A DNA stretch of 64,000 nucleotides. Origin: Salvia splendens (taxonomy: Eukaryota; Streptophyta; Magnoliopsida; Lamiales; Lamiaceae). Numbering within the stretch: position 1 is the stretch's first letter; each line of letters begins with the position of its first letter. The notes beneath the pieces are model-generated. The model was not told the origin of the DNA. It made no database searches and saw nothing but the letters and a program-made list of their open reading frames with translations. A program made the translations under genes and the position numbers. Shown one piece after another: positions 40,442 through 51,920 of this stretch. The stretch spans positions 5,886,045-5,950,044 of the forward strand of contig NC_056041.1 of NCBI RefSeq assembly GCF_004379255.2, given 5' to 3'.

Positions 40442-43400
40442 ATGTCGTCGACGCTGCTGGAGGTGACGCGTGCCTCGCACGAGGAGGTGGAGCGTCTCGA
40501 GCGGCTCGTCGTCAAGGATCTTCAGACCGACCCGCCGACCAACAGGGACCGGCTCTACCAGAGCCACCGAGTTCGCAACATGATTGAGCAAATTTTGGAC
40601 ACCTCTAACAAACTCGTAAAGTCTTAATGCGCTTATGCAATGTTTCAGTAATTTTTCGCGATTGATTCGTTTTGAAATGATATTTTTGTGTTTGTTTGTT
40701 GCGGTTATTTTTGTTCCTAGGTCGAGATTTATGAGGACAAGGACAATGCTAGGAAGGATGAGATTGCAGCGCTTGGTGGACAGAGTTCGACGTCGGCAAA
40801 TGTTAACGTGTTTAGTGCATTTTACGATAGATTAAAAGAGGTTTGTGATTCTAGGGTTGTATGGTGTTTTCTGCTATTTCCTGGATGATTTTTCATGGTA
40901 TGAATTGTTTGCACTCAGATTAGGGAGTACCATAGACGGCATCCAGCTGCGCGATATGTGGACACTACTGATGAGTATGAACATCTTCTCAAGGAGGAGC
41001 CGGTCATTGAGTTCACTGGGGAGGTTTGTTCTTTTAATTTTTAGCAAATACACTAGATATACTTAAAACTAGAAACTTTGGAATTTAACTAGTATATAGA
41101 AGTTGAAAGGGGCAATGGTTGATGCAAATGTTCTCTGATTATCCCAGTTTTAAACTATGTTTCTTGAAAGAGCATATTTCATCTTTACATTGGATGTTTT
41201 CTTTAAAAACCTCATTTGGGATTCTGTAAGCTAGCAGACTTGCAGTTTAAGAATTATCTTTTTTTCATGATTTTATTTCAGGAAGCCTTTGGACGGTACA
41301 TTGATTTACATGAACTATATAATGAGTACATCAACTCCAAGTTTGGGCAGCAAATTGAGTACTCTGCTTATCTTGATGTATTTTCAGATACAGGGAAGAT
41401 ATCAAGCAAATTGAAGTTGACAAGGTATATATTGATTAATTTTTCTGGAAATGAATACTAATGTACAATATAATGTTGCATCTACTCTTTTAGTTGCGGC
41501 TGGCTGGTATGTCTTTGGACCTCCACGACTGCCTTGCATCCTTCTTCATCTGCAGATTTATTAAACAAAAATATGTTAAAACAGTATTCGATTTGTATTG
41601 TTTTGAGACCTCCCCCCAATTAAAAAATGAGAAAAAGTTCTATGTTCTCTGCCATCCATCTTGGTCACTGTTCACCCCTTTCCCTTGTTTTGAACAGACA
41701 ATACCGGGATTATATGCAGAAACTTCTGGAATATCTTATATACTTTTTTGGGCGGACAGAACCTTTGCAAGATCTTGGGAGAATATTTTCAAAGGTTAGC
41801 TTCCAAAGTCGTTGTTATCTATACCTTGACTATTGTTCTCTTTTGCACTTTAGATGCCATGCTGTTTTCTTTGAAACCGATTTAATCATAAAATATGAAC
41901 TATGCCAACTTTTGTTATGCCTTCCATGTTTGATGATGCCATGAGGCTATGCATGATTAATAATTGATTGACCTTTTGGTTAGTTTCAGTTGGCTTTGTT
42001 TTAATTATCTGAATACCTTGTCTCTGGCAGGTTGTTGCTGAATTTGAAGAGCTATGGACTAGCGGACTGATTCAAGGATGGCAGAGTGAGAATCATGAAA
42101 ATGGGAATGTCAAACAGCATGAGGCATTGATTGATCTTGATTATTACAGTACAATTGAACAACTAATGGAAGTAGGACCTGAGAAGTTAAAGGAGGTGTG
42201 ACTGCATTTCATTAGATTTGTTGCATTCTTCTTTATCCAATATTGTTATTATCTGTTTTGAAGAAAAATAAATGAATTGGCGTGTATTTGTGATGGGCTC
42301 CACTGTTTGTTCACGTGAAAAGAAAAGATTAGGTGGTTGCTTGTATAAAGCTCTGTATCAGTAAAAAAAGTACAGATGTATCAAAGTAATGGCTTCTGCA
42401 TAAGCCGATAAAATGAACTGGTTGGCCTGCTGAAAAATGATTGGGGGTGCGATAATCTGGTTTTTATGCACAATGCTTCTTTGATTAAACCCAGATACAT
42501 GGAACTGCAGATATTTTGTTGGGGGGGGGGGTGGCATAAATAAAATCACGTCTTGACTATTAATGTTTATTTGAATTCTAACAGACCATCTACTTCAATG
42601 CATCTATTATATTGATACAGACAGACATAGTATATACATTTACAGATGCATTTATCTAAATATTGTAAACAAATTTCGGGTGTGGTTGGGGGAGGTTCAA
42701 TCCCCATCCTGGATCTGCTAATGCATGTGTGCCTTTTAATTCTTTCTACACCTGTATCGAATTATAATGATCATTTTATTTCCAACTAATGACGATGTTG
42801 GTGACTGATAACTTTTTTAGGCATTGTCTGCTCTTGGTCTGAAGACAGGTGGTACGTTACAGCAGCGTGCAGAAAGGCTTTTTCTTATAAAGGTTAGGGT
42901 GTAACAATCTTTATGAACTGGCATTATCTTGTTGTTCACTATGTTTTCCTGACTTAAAAAATGTCTTTTTCTGATTATACTAGTAGATTTTTTGTCTTTG
43001 AGGCTGTTGCTTATAGTTACTTTTTTGCTTTTGTTTTTGGCTTTATGCTTTTGATCTATAACAACGGCGACCCTCTGTTTATATATTAATGAGTGCATTC
43101 CACTGATTTTATCAATTTTTTTTGGTTTGCAGCATACACCACTTGACAAATTGGACCGAAAACATTTCATCAAAGGCTCACGCAAACATGAACAAAATGG
43201 TGGCGGTATGGCCCAACAACCAAGTGAAGATGCGAAAGAGATTGCGTTGATGGAAGCAAAGATGAAAAAAATGTGTGACCTGTTGCATGAGGTATGCTGA
43301 TGCTTGTCTCCATTCCTTTTGCTCATAGCCTTCCCTTGTACATGTCACTTGCAAGCTCTCCTATGTCTTCCACTTACATTTTCTGGACTATGAAAAAGCA

Positions 43401-45150
43401 TTCACATGATTGATAAACTCTACTTGTTTGTTGACTTTTTGCAGACGATTGTACGGACTAAAGAAAATATTGAGAAGAAACATGCATTGACTTATGATGA
43501 AATCGTACAAGAACGTGAAGAGGTACTATTTTCAAACTCTATAAACTTGCCCCTTATAAGAGCAAGAGAGAAGGGGGAGGAAAAGAAGCCTCTGTGCACA
43601 GGGAAAACATCATAAGTGGTAAAATTACAAAGGAGAGTGATATTAGGATTTTATTCATTCCTAAATAAGATTAATCTTTAGAACACATTTTTAATGAACA
43701 TTTGGTGCTTTAATTCTGAATGTTGACATTTTAGAAAAATATAAAATTCTATGTCTTAATATGATTGATTCACATACCAATTTATTTGCTTATAATAAGT
43801 AAATGCATGAATGGTCTTCGGAGTTCGAAGTCAGCTGACACATAAAGCAGTTCTTAACTTTTTAAATACAAATTGGTTCCACTAGTATCCGGATCACATA
43901 TAATAATATGACTTTTATTTAAATCCTATAATCAGGACGAAGTACAACCTGAGTCTGAGAGTGACGATTAAGATCAACAGATCTACAATCCCCTGAAGTT
44001 GCCCATGGGATGGGACGGAAAGCCAATACCCTACTGGTTGTATAAGCTTCATGGGCTTGGTCAGGTAGTCACAATTTATGCTTGCAGTCTGGTGTTGATT
44101 ATATACAGCTCCTAGAAGTAAACTTTATCATGCACATGGGTTGATTTTCATGTCACCATTTTTAATAAATACTTGTATGGAAGGGTGTTCATGTGGTTTA
44201 TTGATAAGTAGTATGGACTATAATACTTATCAAATAATTTTGAATGTTGAAGTATATATCATATTGTGCATATTTGTTGTACAATTTCTACTACTACTTT
44301 TCAAGCAATGCAATACACATTTCCTCTCAAATAATGCGAATTGAGAAGCTGAGGGCAGGGGTCTGAAAAAATGAGCTAATGGGGTAGTACTTTGTACTTG
44401 CATGACCCAAGAAAGGAAAAAGAGAGAGGGAAACGTTGTTTATGATAGATCTTTTTTATACATTTCTGATAGCGAAGACTTGTCATACCTTGAGAAAAGA
44501 TATTCTATCATAAAGTGTACGTCTAATCAATTTGCTGTTCATAATTCAACTATTTCTTTTTATGTTCATAATAATACTTACACCAGAATTCTGCTTTCAT
44601 GCTTATTTCATGCTATTCGATAATCCTCACATGAACTCGTGAATCAGGAGTTCAAATGTGAGATATGTGGGAACCATAGTTACTGGGGTCGCAGAGCCTA
44701 TGAGCGCCACTTCAAGGAATGGAGGCACCAACACGGGATGCGATGTCTAGGAATCCCGAACACCAAGAACTTTAATGAGATAACATCAATCGAGGTCTAC
44801 ACTTCATAAATATTAGTAATTTTGTACTGCTTCTGTTTCCTCGTTGATAATTGTCTTCTGATGGATGTTGCTAATGGAGGGAGAGGGTTTTGTTGTGAAC
44901 ATAAGCAATGACTTAATAATATCATTCTAGGTTGAACTCAACATTTTTTTCAATGCCTGTTCTGTGAATATGTTTCGGTTTGATGTAATATATCATAATG
45001 TAGGAAGCAAAACACCTTTGGGAAAGAATACAAGAAAAGCAAGGCCTTAATAAATGGCGCCCGGATCTTGAAGAGGAATACGAAGATCACGAGGGCAACA
45101 TTTACAACAAGAAGACATATACAGATCTCCAACGCCAGGGTTTGATATGA
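40442..45150 (+). CDS. SF3A3: splicing factor 3A subunit 3 (SF3a60), 12 exons, with an in-frame stop
   Basis: Subunit of the U2 snRNP SF3a complex, nuclear, needed for prespliceosome assembly (ATROPOS in Arabidopsis). Exons: 40442-40615, 40721-40840, 40919-41023, 41282-41424, 41698-41794, 42031-42195, 42821-42892, 43133-43291, 43445-43522, 43936-44064, 44648-44794, 45004-45150. All have GT-AG borders and the phases join to 512 codons. N-terminus [20 protein letters not shown], middle SAP-like [17 protein letters not shown]-terminal U1-type zinc finger [19 protein letters not shown], end DLQRQGLI. Codon 383 is TAA (43969-43971), in the acidic stretch ESESDD before [11 protein letters not shown]. 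Read straight, this gives 382 aa without the zinc finger. An AG at 43979-43980 could act as an acceptor that skips the stop and keeps frame. Every other exon is clean, so this is a recent lesion, a sequence error, or spliced around. Confidence 0.92.
43969..43971 (+). other. in-frame TAA in SF3A3 exon 10
   Basis: Frame is fixed by the preceding exon (ends QEREE, phase 0) and by the family sequence after the stop ([15 protein letters not shown]). A Glu codon would be expected in this acidic run; GAA to TAA is a single change. Confidence 0.9.
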
Positions 45151-45284
45151 GCAAACTACCGAATGCGGCTTTTGGACCTTATCAATGGTTCTGACGCAAC
45201 TACATCTCAGCAGAACCGTCCAAGAATTCTTTGGCTTCCCTTCTTTTGGATAAAAGTTTTATTATATTGATGGGAAGCGACCCT

Positions 45285-45525
45285 TAGGGACAAAAGGTGA
45301 TTCGCTCACCCCAGGCGCCCCCATAACCCGGCCCGACATCGCTATGGAGGGGTTCAAACACGGTACCTCAGCGGCCCATTAGGTGGGAGGAACTTACACT
45401 GGTAACCAGCACACAAGGAGCCACCACAGTGGTGAAACTCCCACACTGCGGCTGCCAGCATTCGATCCTGTCTGCTTAGGGACAATCTACCACCCAGGAA
45501 CCAACTGAGTTAAGCCCGTGCGGGC
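45285..45525 (-). mobile_element. tRNA-derived SINE with 16-bp target repeats
   Basis: Flanked by identical copies of GATGGGAAGCGACCCT at 45269-45284 and 45526-45541. On the minus strand it begins GCCCGCACGGGC, has an A-box-like TTAACTCAGTTGG and a B-box-like GTTTGAACCCC, and ends TTTTGTCCCTA, as plant tRNA-derived SINEs do. About 241 bp, no coding capacity. It lies about 120 bp after the SF3A3 stop, probably in or just past its 3' UTR. Confidence 0.85.
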
Positions 45526-45541
45526 GATGGGAAGCGACCCT

Positions 45542-45939
45542 AACTACTTGTGTGGAGGCTATCTTGCTGTATCATTGTTTTTTCTTAGCATGGATTAGAA
45601 TGACTTGCCTAAGCTGGCTTTGTGAGCGCTTAAGAGGCGCAGCTCATGTATGTAGCATATGCTAATGAAATTTTGTTATTTTGTTTTCACAAAGCTTCCA
45701 TCTACTATCGGTTGCATTGGGTTTGAAATATTTTTCCCTGGCAGTATATATTAGAGCATCTGGGTGAAATGCCTTTTTATTTACAATTGTATATAATTAT
45801 CATACACTCTAATTAGAGCACTAAAAAGTTCTATCATTTGGCGTTACAGAACAATTTCCTTCAAATCCCAAACTGAGGCTAGTAAAATTTTCTGCATTAT
45901 TAACAGCCTAACTGTCTGTACATTACTAGTGCTTTTTGA
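45542..45939. other. convergent 3' region between SF3A3 and PAP14-like gene
   Basis: AT-rich, non-coding; expected to hold the 3' ends of both converging transcripts. Confidence 0.55.
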
Positions 45940-47654
45940 TCAACAATTTTGTACCACCCTCGTGAACAACACAGCAGAACCATTCACACTTCGAAGGACA
46001 AGTAGCCTAGAATCTACATAAGTGCCACATACGATTTTCGACGGATCAAACAGTTCAGGCGGAACTTGCATTCTCACCTCGCGAATCACATCTTGTGCGG
46101 TTTTTATATCTCTCATCAATGGCTCGTCCAGACTCATTGTGATATCAACATCAGACGATACAAGTTTTGCAACAGGTAGACTCGAAGGGAATTCCTTTAT
46201 AGGCATAATCTTTCTCCACTTCTTGCTCGACAGTTTTTCTAGAACAGAGTCGCTGATATCCGGTGTGGTTGGACGGAGTTTGGTGGACATTTCCTCCTTT
46301 ATGTACAATCACTTCCCGGCCCTCAGCTTAGAGAGAGAAGTCACTTGTAATCTTCCACTTGTTCCGGTTTTTTTGTGGGGCCAGTCATTACCAGTACCTG
46401 GCATGACTGTGAAGCATATGTCTGATTCCAAGGAAAAAGTTGCATGTGGCTTGGCGAGTTTACAGACATTCAAGTGCACATCACCGATGAGGAGACGGGT
46501 TGGAGCTTGTCGAAGGGTGAGACCTATATGACGGCCTGTGCTGTAGAGGAGACGCCATTTACCAGGCAACAGATCCAACCAATTCTGCATGCAATGATTA
46601 AAAAAATTAAACAGTGTAAATTGTGAAATAGGAGTATAAGTCCCACATTTTTGGCAACATCAAAACCCAATAGAAAAATATCAGCAAATCTATACCCTAT
46701 GACCAGCATAGGGTATAGATTGAAAACTGTTCAAGCATGATATTGATAGGCTTGTATAACTGGAGGACTTGGTCGGAAATTAGTTGTGGCATGTGAGTTG
46801 GTATTACCTAGAGGAAATCGGAACAGATAACAAAAAAGCAGATTCACAAGAAAACTAGAAATCTCGGTAAGAAAAGGATAAGTAGCTAAGAAACTTCTTA
46901 CCCTTGGTTTTGAATGAGGGTTTAACATCTCCACTAGCTCAATGAAATGTGCAATTCTTTGTCGCTGAAAAGTTAGTACCGATGCGAGGTTAATAAAAAC
47001 TGTCTGAAGTACCAATTTTCAGTGTGGTTCATGCATTTAAGTAATGAAACACTGATTGACCCAAATCCTCTTTTATGTAAATGAGCGGATAACATGCCCA
47101 TTAGTAGTAAGTGAGATTCCCAAACAAAGACATTTGCACATTCCTTCCCAGCTATTCTCCATTGATCATCAGACTATGTCAACATCATAAGAAACATAGG
47201 GTGCGACAAGATCTACGGACTAAATTGTGCGGGGCCTTCTTTAGAAGCTGAATAACTCCACCTGATCCTATATTATGTGATGGCCAACAAATTTAAGCTT
47301 ATCACTATACTAGAGGATGTTCATGTCAGGGCTGGAATACATAGCGAGAGTTCCAAAGCTGTGAGTTCAAATATGCAACCAGAGGGGAAAGGAAAGACCA
47401 CATTCTCTGTAATGAACAGAATCTCTAAAAACAAGATAATATTAGAAAACACTAAAGATAAGCAATCTAATTGCTTAGGTTATTATATGATCACACACAC
47501 AAATACATTCGGAAATTTCTGAAAACCTGCTGTCTGCCGTAAATGTATTCCTCAATAATTCGAACGGCAGTAGAACCCAGGCTCCATCTAATCATGTCCA
47601 TTGTTGGATCTACATGCCATCTTGGTCCACACAAGAAAGGATGTTTCAGTGCAT
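45940..47654 (-). pseudogene. PAP14: plastid-lipid-associated protein 14 / fibrillin 11 type gene, last 3 exons, with nonsense codon
   Basis: The family joins an N-terminal protein-kinase-like region to a C-terminal PAP/fibrillin domain in the chloroplast. Only the end is in the window. Exons: 47654-47527 (HPFLCGPRWHVDP, MIRWSLGSTAV), 46964-46902 (RIAHFIELVEMLNP), 46584-45940 (WLDLLPGKWRLLYSTGRHIG, opening the fibrillin domain). In the last exon TGA at 46311-46309 interrupts the frame after KLRAGK; coding resumes at once with LYIKEEMSTK and continues to FTRVVQN. Relatives have Arg there, so CGA to TGA (a CpG change) is the likely event. The upstream part of the gene is separated by a large gypsy insertion in the intron before 47654, so the kinase part may lie beyond the window. 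Whether the gene still works is unclear. Confidence 0.85.
46585..47526 (-). other. introns of the PAP14-like gene
   Basis: Two introns (47526-46965 and 46901-46585) around the 63-bp exon. Nothing else recognised. Confidence 0.7.
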
Positions 47655-47747
47655 CTAAGCAACTGCGGAAGCACAACAATAGAACTATTAGGAGAAACCG
47701 AAAAGAAAAGACAGTGTTCATCATATTCAGCAAACAAGAAGACTAGT

Positions 47748-50585
47748 TGTAATATCCGAGATCTTGTGGTTTTTGGTTCTTTAATTTAATGAATGTCTTA
47801 TGTGTTGTGCTTAATATATGGTGTGGAAATATTAATTGCTTTACACTTTTGTTGCGGATGGGGTGTTTTTACCTAGCATTAAAAGTGATTAACTAATTAA
47901 GCTAGAATTAAAATCCTAAATAACAAATTAATTTCCTCCCTCCCTAATTCTCTCGGCTTTTCAAAAAAAAAAAAGAAACCCCTCCCCCTCTCCCCACTAA
48001 TTTCTCAACCTCCCCCACTCCCTCTTAACCGATACATCATTCCCTTTCCAATCTCTCCCCACATCGTTTTCTCTCTTTTCTCTCTTGCAATTGCTCTCAA
48101 CACCGGTAAGCTCTCTCTCTCCTTCTCCCTCTCGGTTCTCATCTTTTTCATTCACTCCCTCTCATCATCGTCTTGAATTCCTCAAGGTGATACCCTCCTT
48201 CGCCGTGAATCGGAGTCGGAAAAGGAAGTAAAGCTTTTGCGTTTCGTTTGAACCATCCGGGGAAGGTAACCCCTAACCCTTGTTTAATTCGAAAACTCAT
48301 GCATATAGGACGTTTTTGGATGGGTTAGATGTTGAGTAGGATTTGTGGCTATGTGCTTGTGTTGAACATGTTTTCGGTGATAACTGACAGTGGGTTCCGA
48401 CCCCTTTTTGACTGAGCAAACGACCTCCTTTTGGTACGATTTTTTTAACTGTATAAACTTTGGTGTGTCTTCTGTGTGGTGTGTAATTTTCAGCCTCTTT
48501 GGATGTCGTATGAATTTATTATGATTTTTGCAAGTAAACTGCGCAGTTCTGCGTGTGGTGTGTTCTGGGTGATGTTTTCATGTGCAATGGTTGGGTTTTT
48601 GAGTGTTATGTTTTTGTGTTGAATGTGGGTGTGTTTGGCCAAGAGATGGCTCGGAGAAATCTGTGTTTGGCTCAAGGGTTTTGTGTGGGTTGGCCGAGAG
48701 ATCTAGGGTCCGGCCTAGGGCAGGCTGGTGGGAAATTTTGAAGGGATGATCCCAGGTGTTTGGGTGTGTTTTGGGACGTAGAATGCGTGGTGGGAATGTC
48801 GTATAGGGTTTGAGAATCGGAAGTTGAAGGAAAGTGAGTGTACACGGAACCAGCGGCCGAGGTGCCGAACAGATGGCCGAGGTGCCGAACAGACGGCCGA
48901 GGTGCCGAGCATAAGATGCCGAGGTGCCGAGCAGGCGGCCGAGACGGTCGGTCGAGGTGCCGAGCCGGACGGCCGAGATGGTCGGCCGAGGTGCCGAACA
49001 GGCGGCCGAGACGGTCGGCCGAGGTGCCGAGCCGGACGGCCGAGATGGTCGGCCGAGGTGCCGAGCTGTGCCGAGACAGGTGCCGAGCTGAGCCGAGACA
49101 GGTGCCGAGCTGTGCCGAGACAGGTGCCGAGCTGTGCCGAGATAGGTGCCGAGCTATGCCGAGACAAGTGCCGAGCTGTGCCGAGACAGGTGCCGAGCTG
49201 TGCCGAGACAGGCGGCCGAGGTGCCGAGCCAGGCGGCCGAGACGGTCGGCCGAGGTGCCGAGCCAGGCGGCCGAGACGGTCGGCCGAGGTGCCGAGCCAG
49301 GCGGCCGAGGTGCCGAGCCAGGCGGCCGAGATGGTCGGCCGAGGTGCCGGGCCAGTCGGCCGAGACGGTCGGCCGAGGTGCCGAGCCAGGCGGCCGAGAC
49401 ACCGAGCCAGGCCGAGACGCCGATCCTTTTTCCGAGCTTTTTCCGAACCTTTTCCGAGCCAAGTGAGCCGTTTGCACAGTAAGGGTATGCCAGGACTTGG
49501 AGTGCTGTGTTCGTGTGTCGTGTGCGCGTTTTGGGTACGTCGTTTGCGTGCGGGGTGTGTTTCGAACGTGTGGCTTTGTGTGGTTGTTTTGTAATATGTT
49601 GTTAAGTGTATGTACGTGTAACGTGCTAGATGTTGAAGTCGTCCACGTAGGAATCATGCATTGTCGTTTAAAGTCTCGTCTCTTCTGACTCTAATCATGA
49701 TATTATTTATCTTTCAAAAGGGTGATCGTTTACAAGGAAAGTGGGGTTGAAGGGAACTGTTTTAAAAGCTAAGCAATCGAGGTGGGCTTTTCTACCCTAC
49801 TTTTAAGTGGGTTATCTTTAAATACGGACTTTGTTCCGGAAATGTTTATGGAGGTGAACTGTTTGTCTTGCCAATATTTTGTTTTGAAACCTATCTGAAG
49901 TGGTTTACCACATATGTTTAATCGAATTCGGGTCTGTTGGGCTGCGAACCCTCAGGCTAGTGTACACGAGACTGGGTGCCATCTGAGAGCAAGTTGGCCG
50001 GTCTAGATGACCTGGGGTGTGGCCACGCCCCTTGTCATGGTTTGGATCAGATAGTGTATGATTGAGGGAATAAGGGTGGCAATATCGGAAAAATGACTGC
50101 GCAGTCGAATTTATGAAATGTATTTTGTGTACTTGGGTTATTTTCATTATACTCAAAACCCCAATGTTACACTGTTATGGCATGACAAACTATGTTTTTG
50201 GCGTGTGTCCACTGAGTGCAATAAGTACTCAGCCCTGCATGTTGTTTTCTTAATGTGCAGGTTGAGCGGCGATGGGGAGGACGGATGTTGAGCAGTTAAA
50301 GCCAAAGGGTGTTTTTATCTTTTGGATGGTGTCGTGTCGTCATACCCGGCATCATCTGTCTTTTGGTCTTTTCCGCTGCTTGTAAACCGTCACGATGTTT
50401 TCATTTAACACTCTGAATACTTAAACTTTTGTAATGTCGTCTTAAGTACAATGTTTAAAAGTGAACTTCCTTTTTAAATGTTTTGGGTCAAATATTCTTG
50501 TTACCCCCTTTCTTCCCCGCTTCTTTATTCCTCCCCTAGTCGCGGTCCACCGTACTTCCTATCCTTAGGAAATGCGGGCGTGACA
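47748..50585 (+). repeat. first Tekay LTR (2838 bp)
   Basis: Starts TGTAATATCCGAGATC and ends GCGGGCGTGACA. Contains a CT-rich block (47930-48200), a GC-rich minisatellite (48851-49430) and a long unique U5-side part. The boundary is fixed by the second LTR and by the adjacent primer site. Confidence 0.93.
48851..49430 (+). repeat. GC-rich minisatellite in Tekay LTR
   Basis: Every unit starts GCCGAG. Two interleaved unit types: about 22 bp (GCCGAGACAGGTGCCGAGCT, roughly six in a row at 49066-49210) and about 34 bp (GCCGAGACGGTCGGCCGAGG plus GTGCCGAGCCAGGC). Long frames on both strands here are a by-product of low complexity. Confidence 0.93.
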
Positions 50586-50588
50586 GAG

Positions 50589-50600
50589 TGGTATCAGAGC
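50589..50600 (+). other. primer binding site (initiator Met tRNA), Tekay copy 1
   Basis: TGGTATCAGAGC, three bases after the LTR end TGACA. A poly-A tract of about 24 bases follows at 50629-50653. Confidence 0.92.
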
Positions 50601-51184
50601 CTAGGTTTTCTCTTTCTGCTCTGGACCCAAAAAAAAAAAAAAAAAAAAAAAAATATTTCTTTTTCTGACTGGAGTAAGTTTTCAAAAGTGTCATTGGCTC
50701 AACATCCGACTCATCGCACTCAACCTGAAATGAGGTAATGAAAATTTCGAAATTTTGGAAAGTATATAGAAGTGGAGGAAATTGTGATTTTGGTGTTGAA
50801 AATGATTTTTATGTAAAGTTTAAGTAAATGTTGAGACATGTGGAAGGGTACAACGTGATGTGGAAAAGTTGGAAATTATTTGAGTTATGAACTGTTGATG
50901 TATGATGAACTTATATGAAAGCATGTGGCTGATGTGTGGTGATATGAAGACGTGAATGTTGATGTGAGCTTTTATGTGAGTATGTGTTGGCCTTTTGAAT
51001 GTTTGAACTTAGACGTGATAGAATTTCACTAGTGCTTCTTGGACCTAGGATAGATAAGAGCTTTTGGCCTTTGAACACCAGCGGGTTTGGGTTAGAACAG
51101 CGATACGTGCATACTCTCTCTCTCTTCTTCGGTTATGTACTCTGTTTTTATACGCGAGGCGGTTGTTTCTGTTTTTCTCTATAG

Positions 51185-51706
51185 ATGGCGCGTATGTTCC
51201 GAACCCCGCGACGGAGTGATCGCGATAGACTTAGGGCACAGAGGGTGCTCAGAGATTATAGAGTGTACCGGAAGAAGGATCATGTACCGTTGATCGAGTT
51301 CGTGGCACACTTCGACACCCTCTGGAGGGCAGCTCAGGAGTTCGGAGTGACAGAGCATGACGGCATTGAGAAGCTAATAGATTTGCTTCCCGATAGCTGG
51401 AAGGAGTGGGCCGAAAGAACGGCGAGGAGGTACACGTGGCATGAGCCCGCTACCGATGACATGGTGGGTGACATGGCTGGCTTTCGGAAAGCCGTGTATT
51501 GTGCACTGGTGGACTCTCGAGAGGAGCAGCCCCCACAGGAGGTGGAAGAGAGGGTCGTGTATCAGGACAAGTATGTGAGCATGTACGAGGGTGAACAAGG
51601 GTATGAAGATGATTATGAGGAGGCTCTGCCAGGGAACTCCGAGGAGGACGACGACGAAGACCCGGAGGAAGGGCCTATGGATGAGGATGATAGAGTCGTA
51701 GTCTAG
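51185..51706 (+). CDS. extra ORF upstream of gag (173 aa), Tekay copy 1
   Basis: Function unknown. It lies 215 bp before gag in a different frame, same strand. N-terminus is basic (MARMFRTPRRSDRDRLRAQR), the middle is a helical, Trp-containing segment (FVAHFDTLWRAAQEFGV, LLPDSWKEWAERTARRY), and the C-terminus is very acidic (NSEEDDDEDPEEG). The middle has the look of the C-terminal half of a gag capsid domain, with a spacing loosely like that of the element's own gag; that is inference from reading. It is identical in the second copy, although gag-pol there is broken. Confidence 0.75.
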   Translation: MARMFRTPRRSDRDRLRAQRVLRDYRVYRKKDHVPLIEFVAHFDTLWRAAQEFGVTEHDGIEKLIDLLPDSWKEWAERTARRYTWHEPATDDMVGDMAGFRKAVYCALVDSREEQPPQEVEERVVYQDKYVSMYEGEQGYEDDYEEALPGNSEEDDDEDPEEGPMDEDDRVVV

Positions 51707-51920
51707 AATTAGAATAGTTCGTTGTCTTTTCAGTTTTTGCTTTCTGTACGATCTGCTCTTGGGAACAATGTTGGCCTTCTTTCTTTTAATGAGAATTTTG
51801 ATTTTGATTTATATCCTATGTGTTGCATCTTATACTACATGAAGGTTTTATAAGAAAATTTTGAGAAAGTGGTAATTTTGGATGAGAATTGTAGTAACAC
51901 TTTTTGGATATTGAATCAGA

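Noticed and set aside
45285..45525. tRNA gene on the minus strand
   Set aside because: A- and B-box-like motifs are present but degenerate and too far apart, there is no cloverleaf, and 16-bp target repeats flank the unit, so it is a SINE.
45940..46308. Separate gene beginning at 46308
   Set aside because: The apparent start is a TTG right after a TGA; the frame is continuous with the upstream fibrillin exon, so it is the tail of the PAP14-like gene.
48824..49657. Long overlapping frames on both strands (up to 256 aa, rich in Arg, Ala, Glu, Pro) in the Tekay LTR, and again at 57526-58359
   Set aside because: They are translations of a GC-rich minisatellite with few stop codons in any frame; no domain, no codon structure, and the same DNA is open on both strands.
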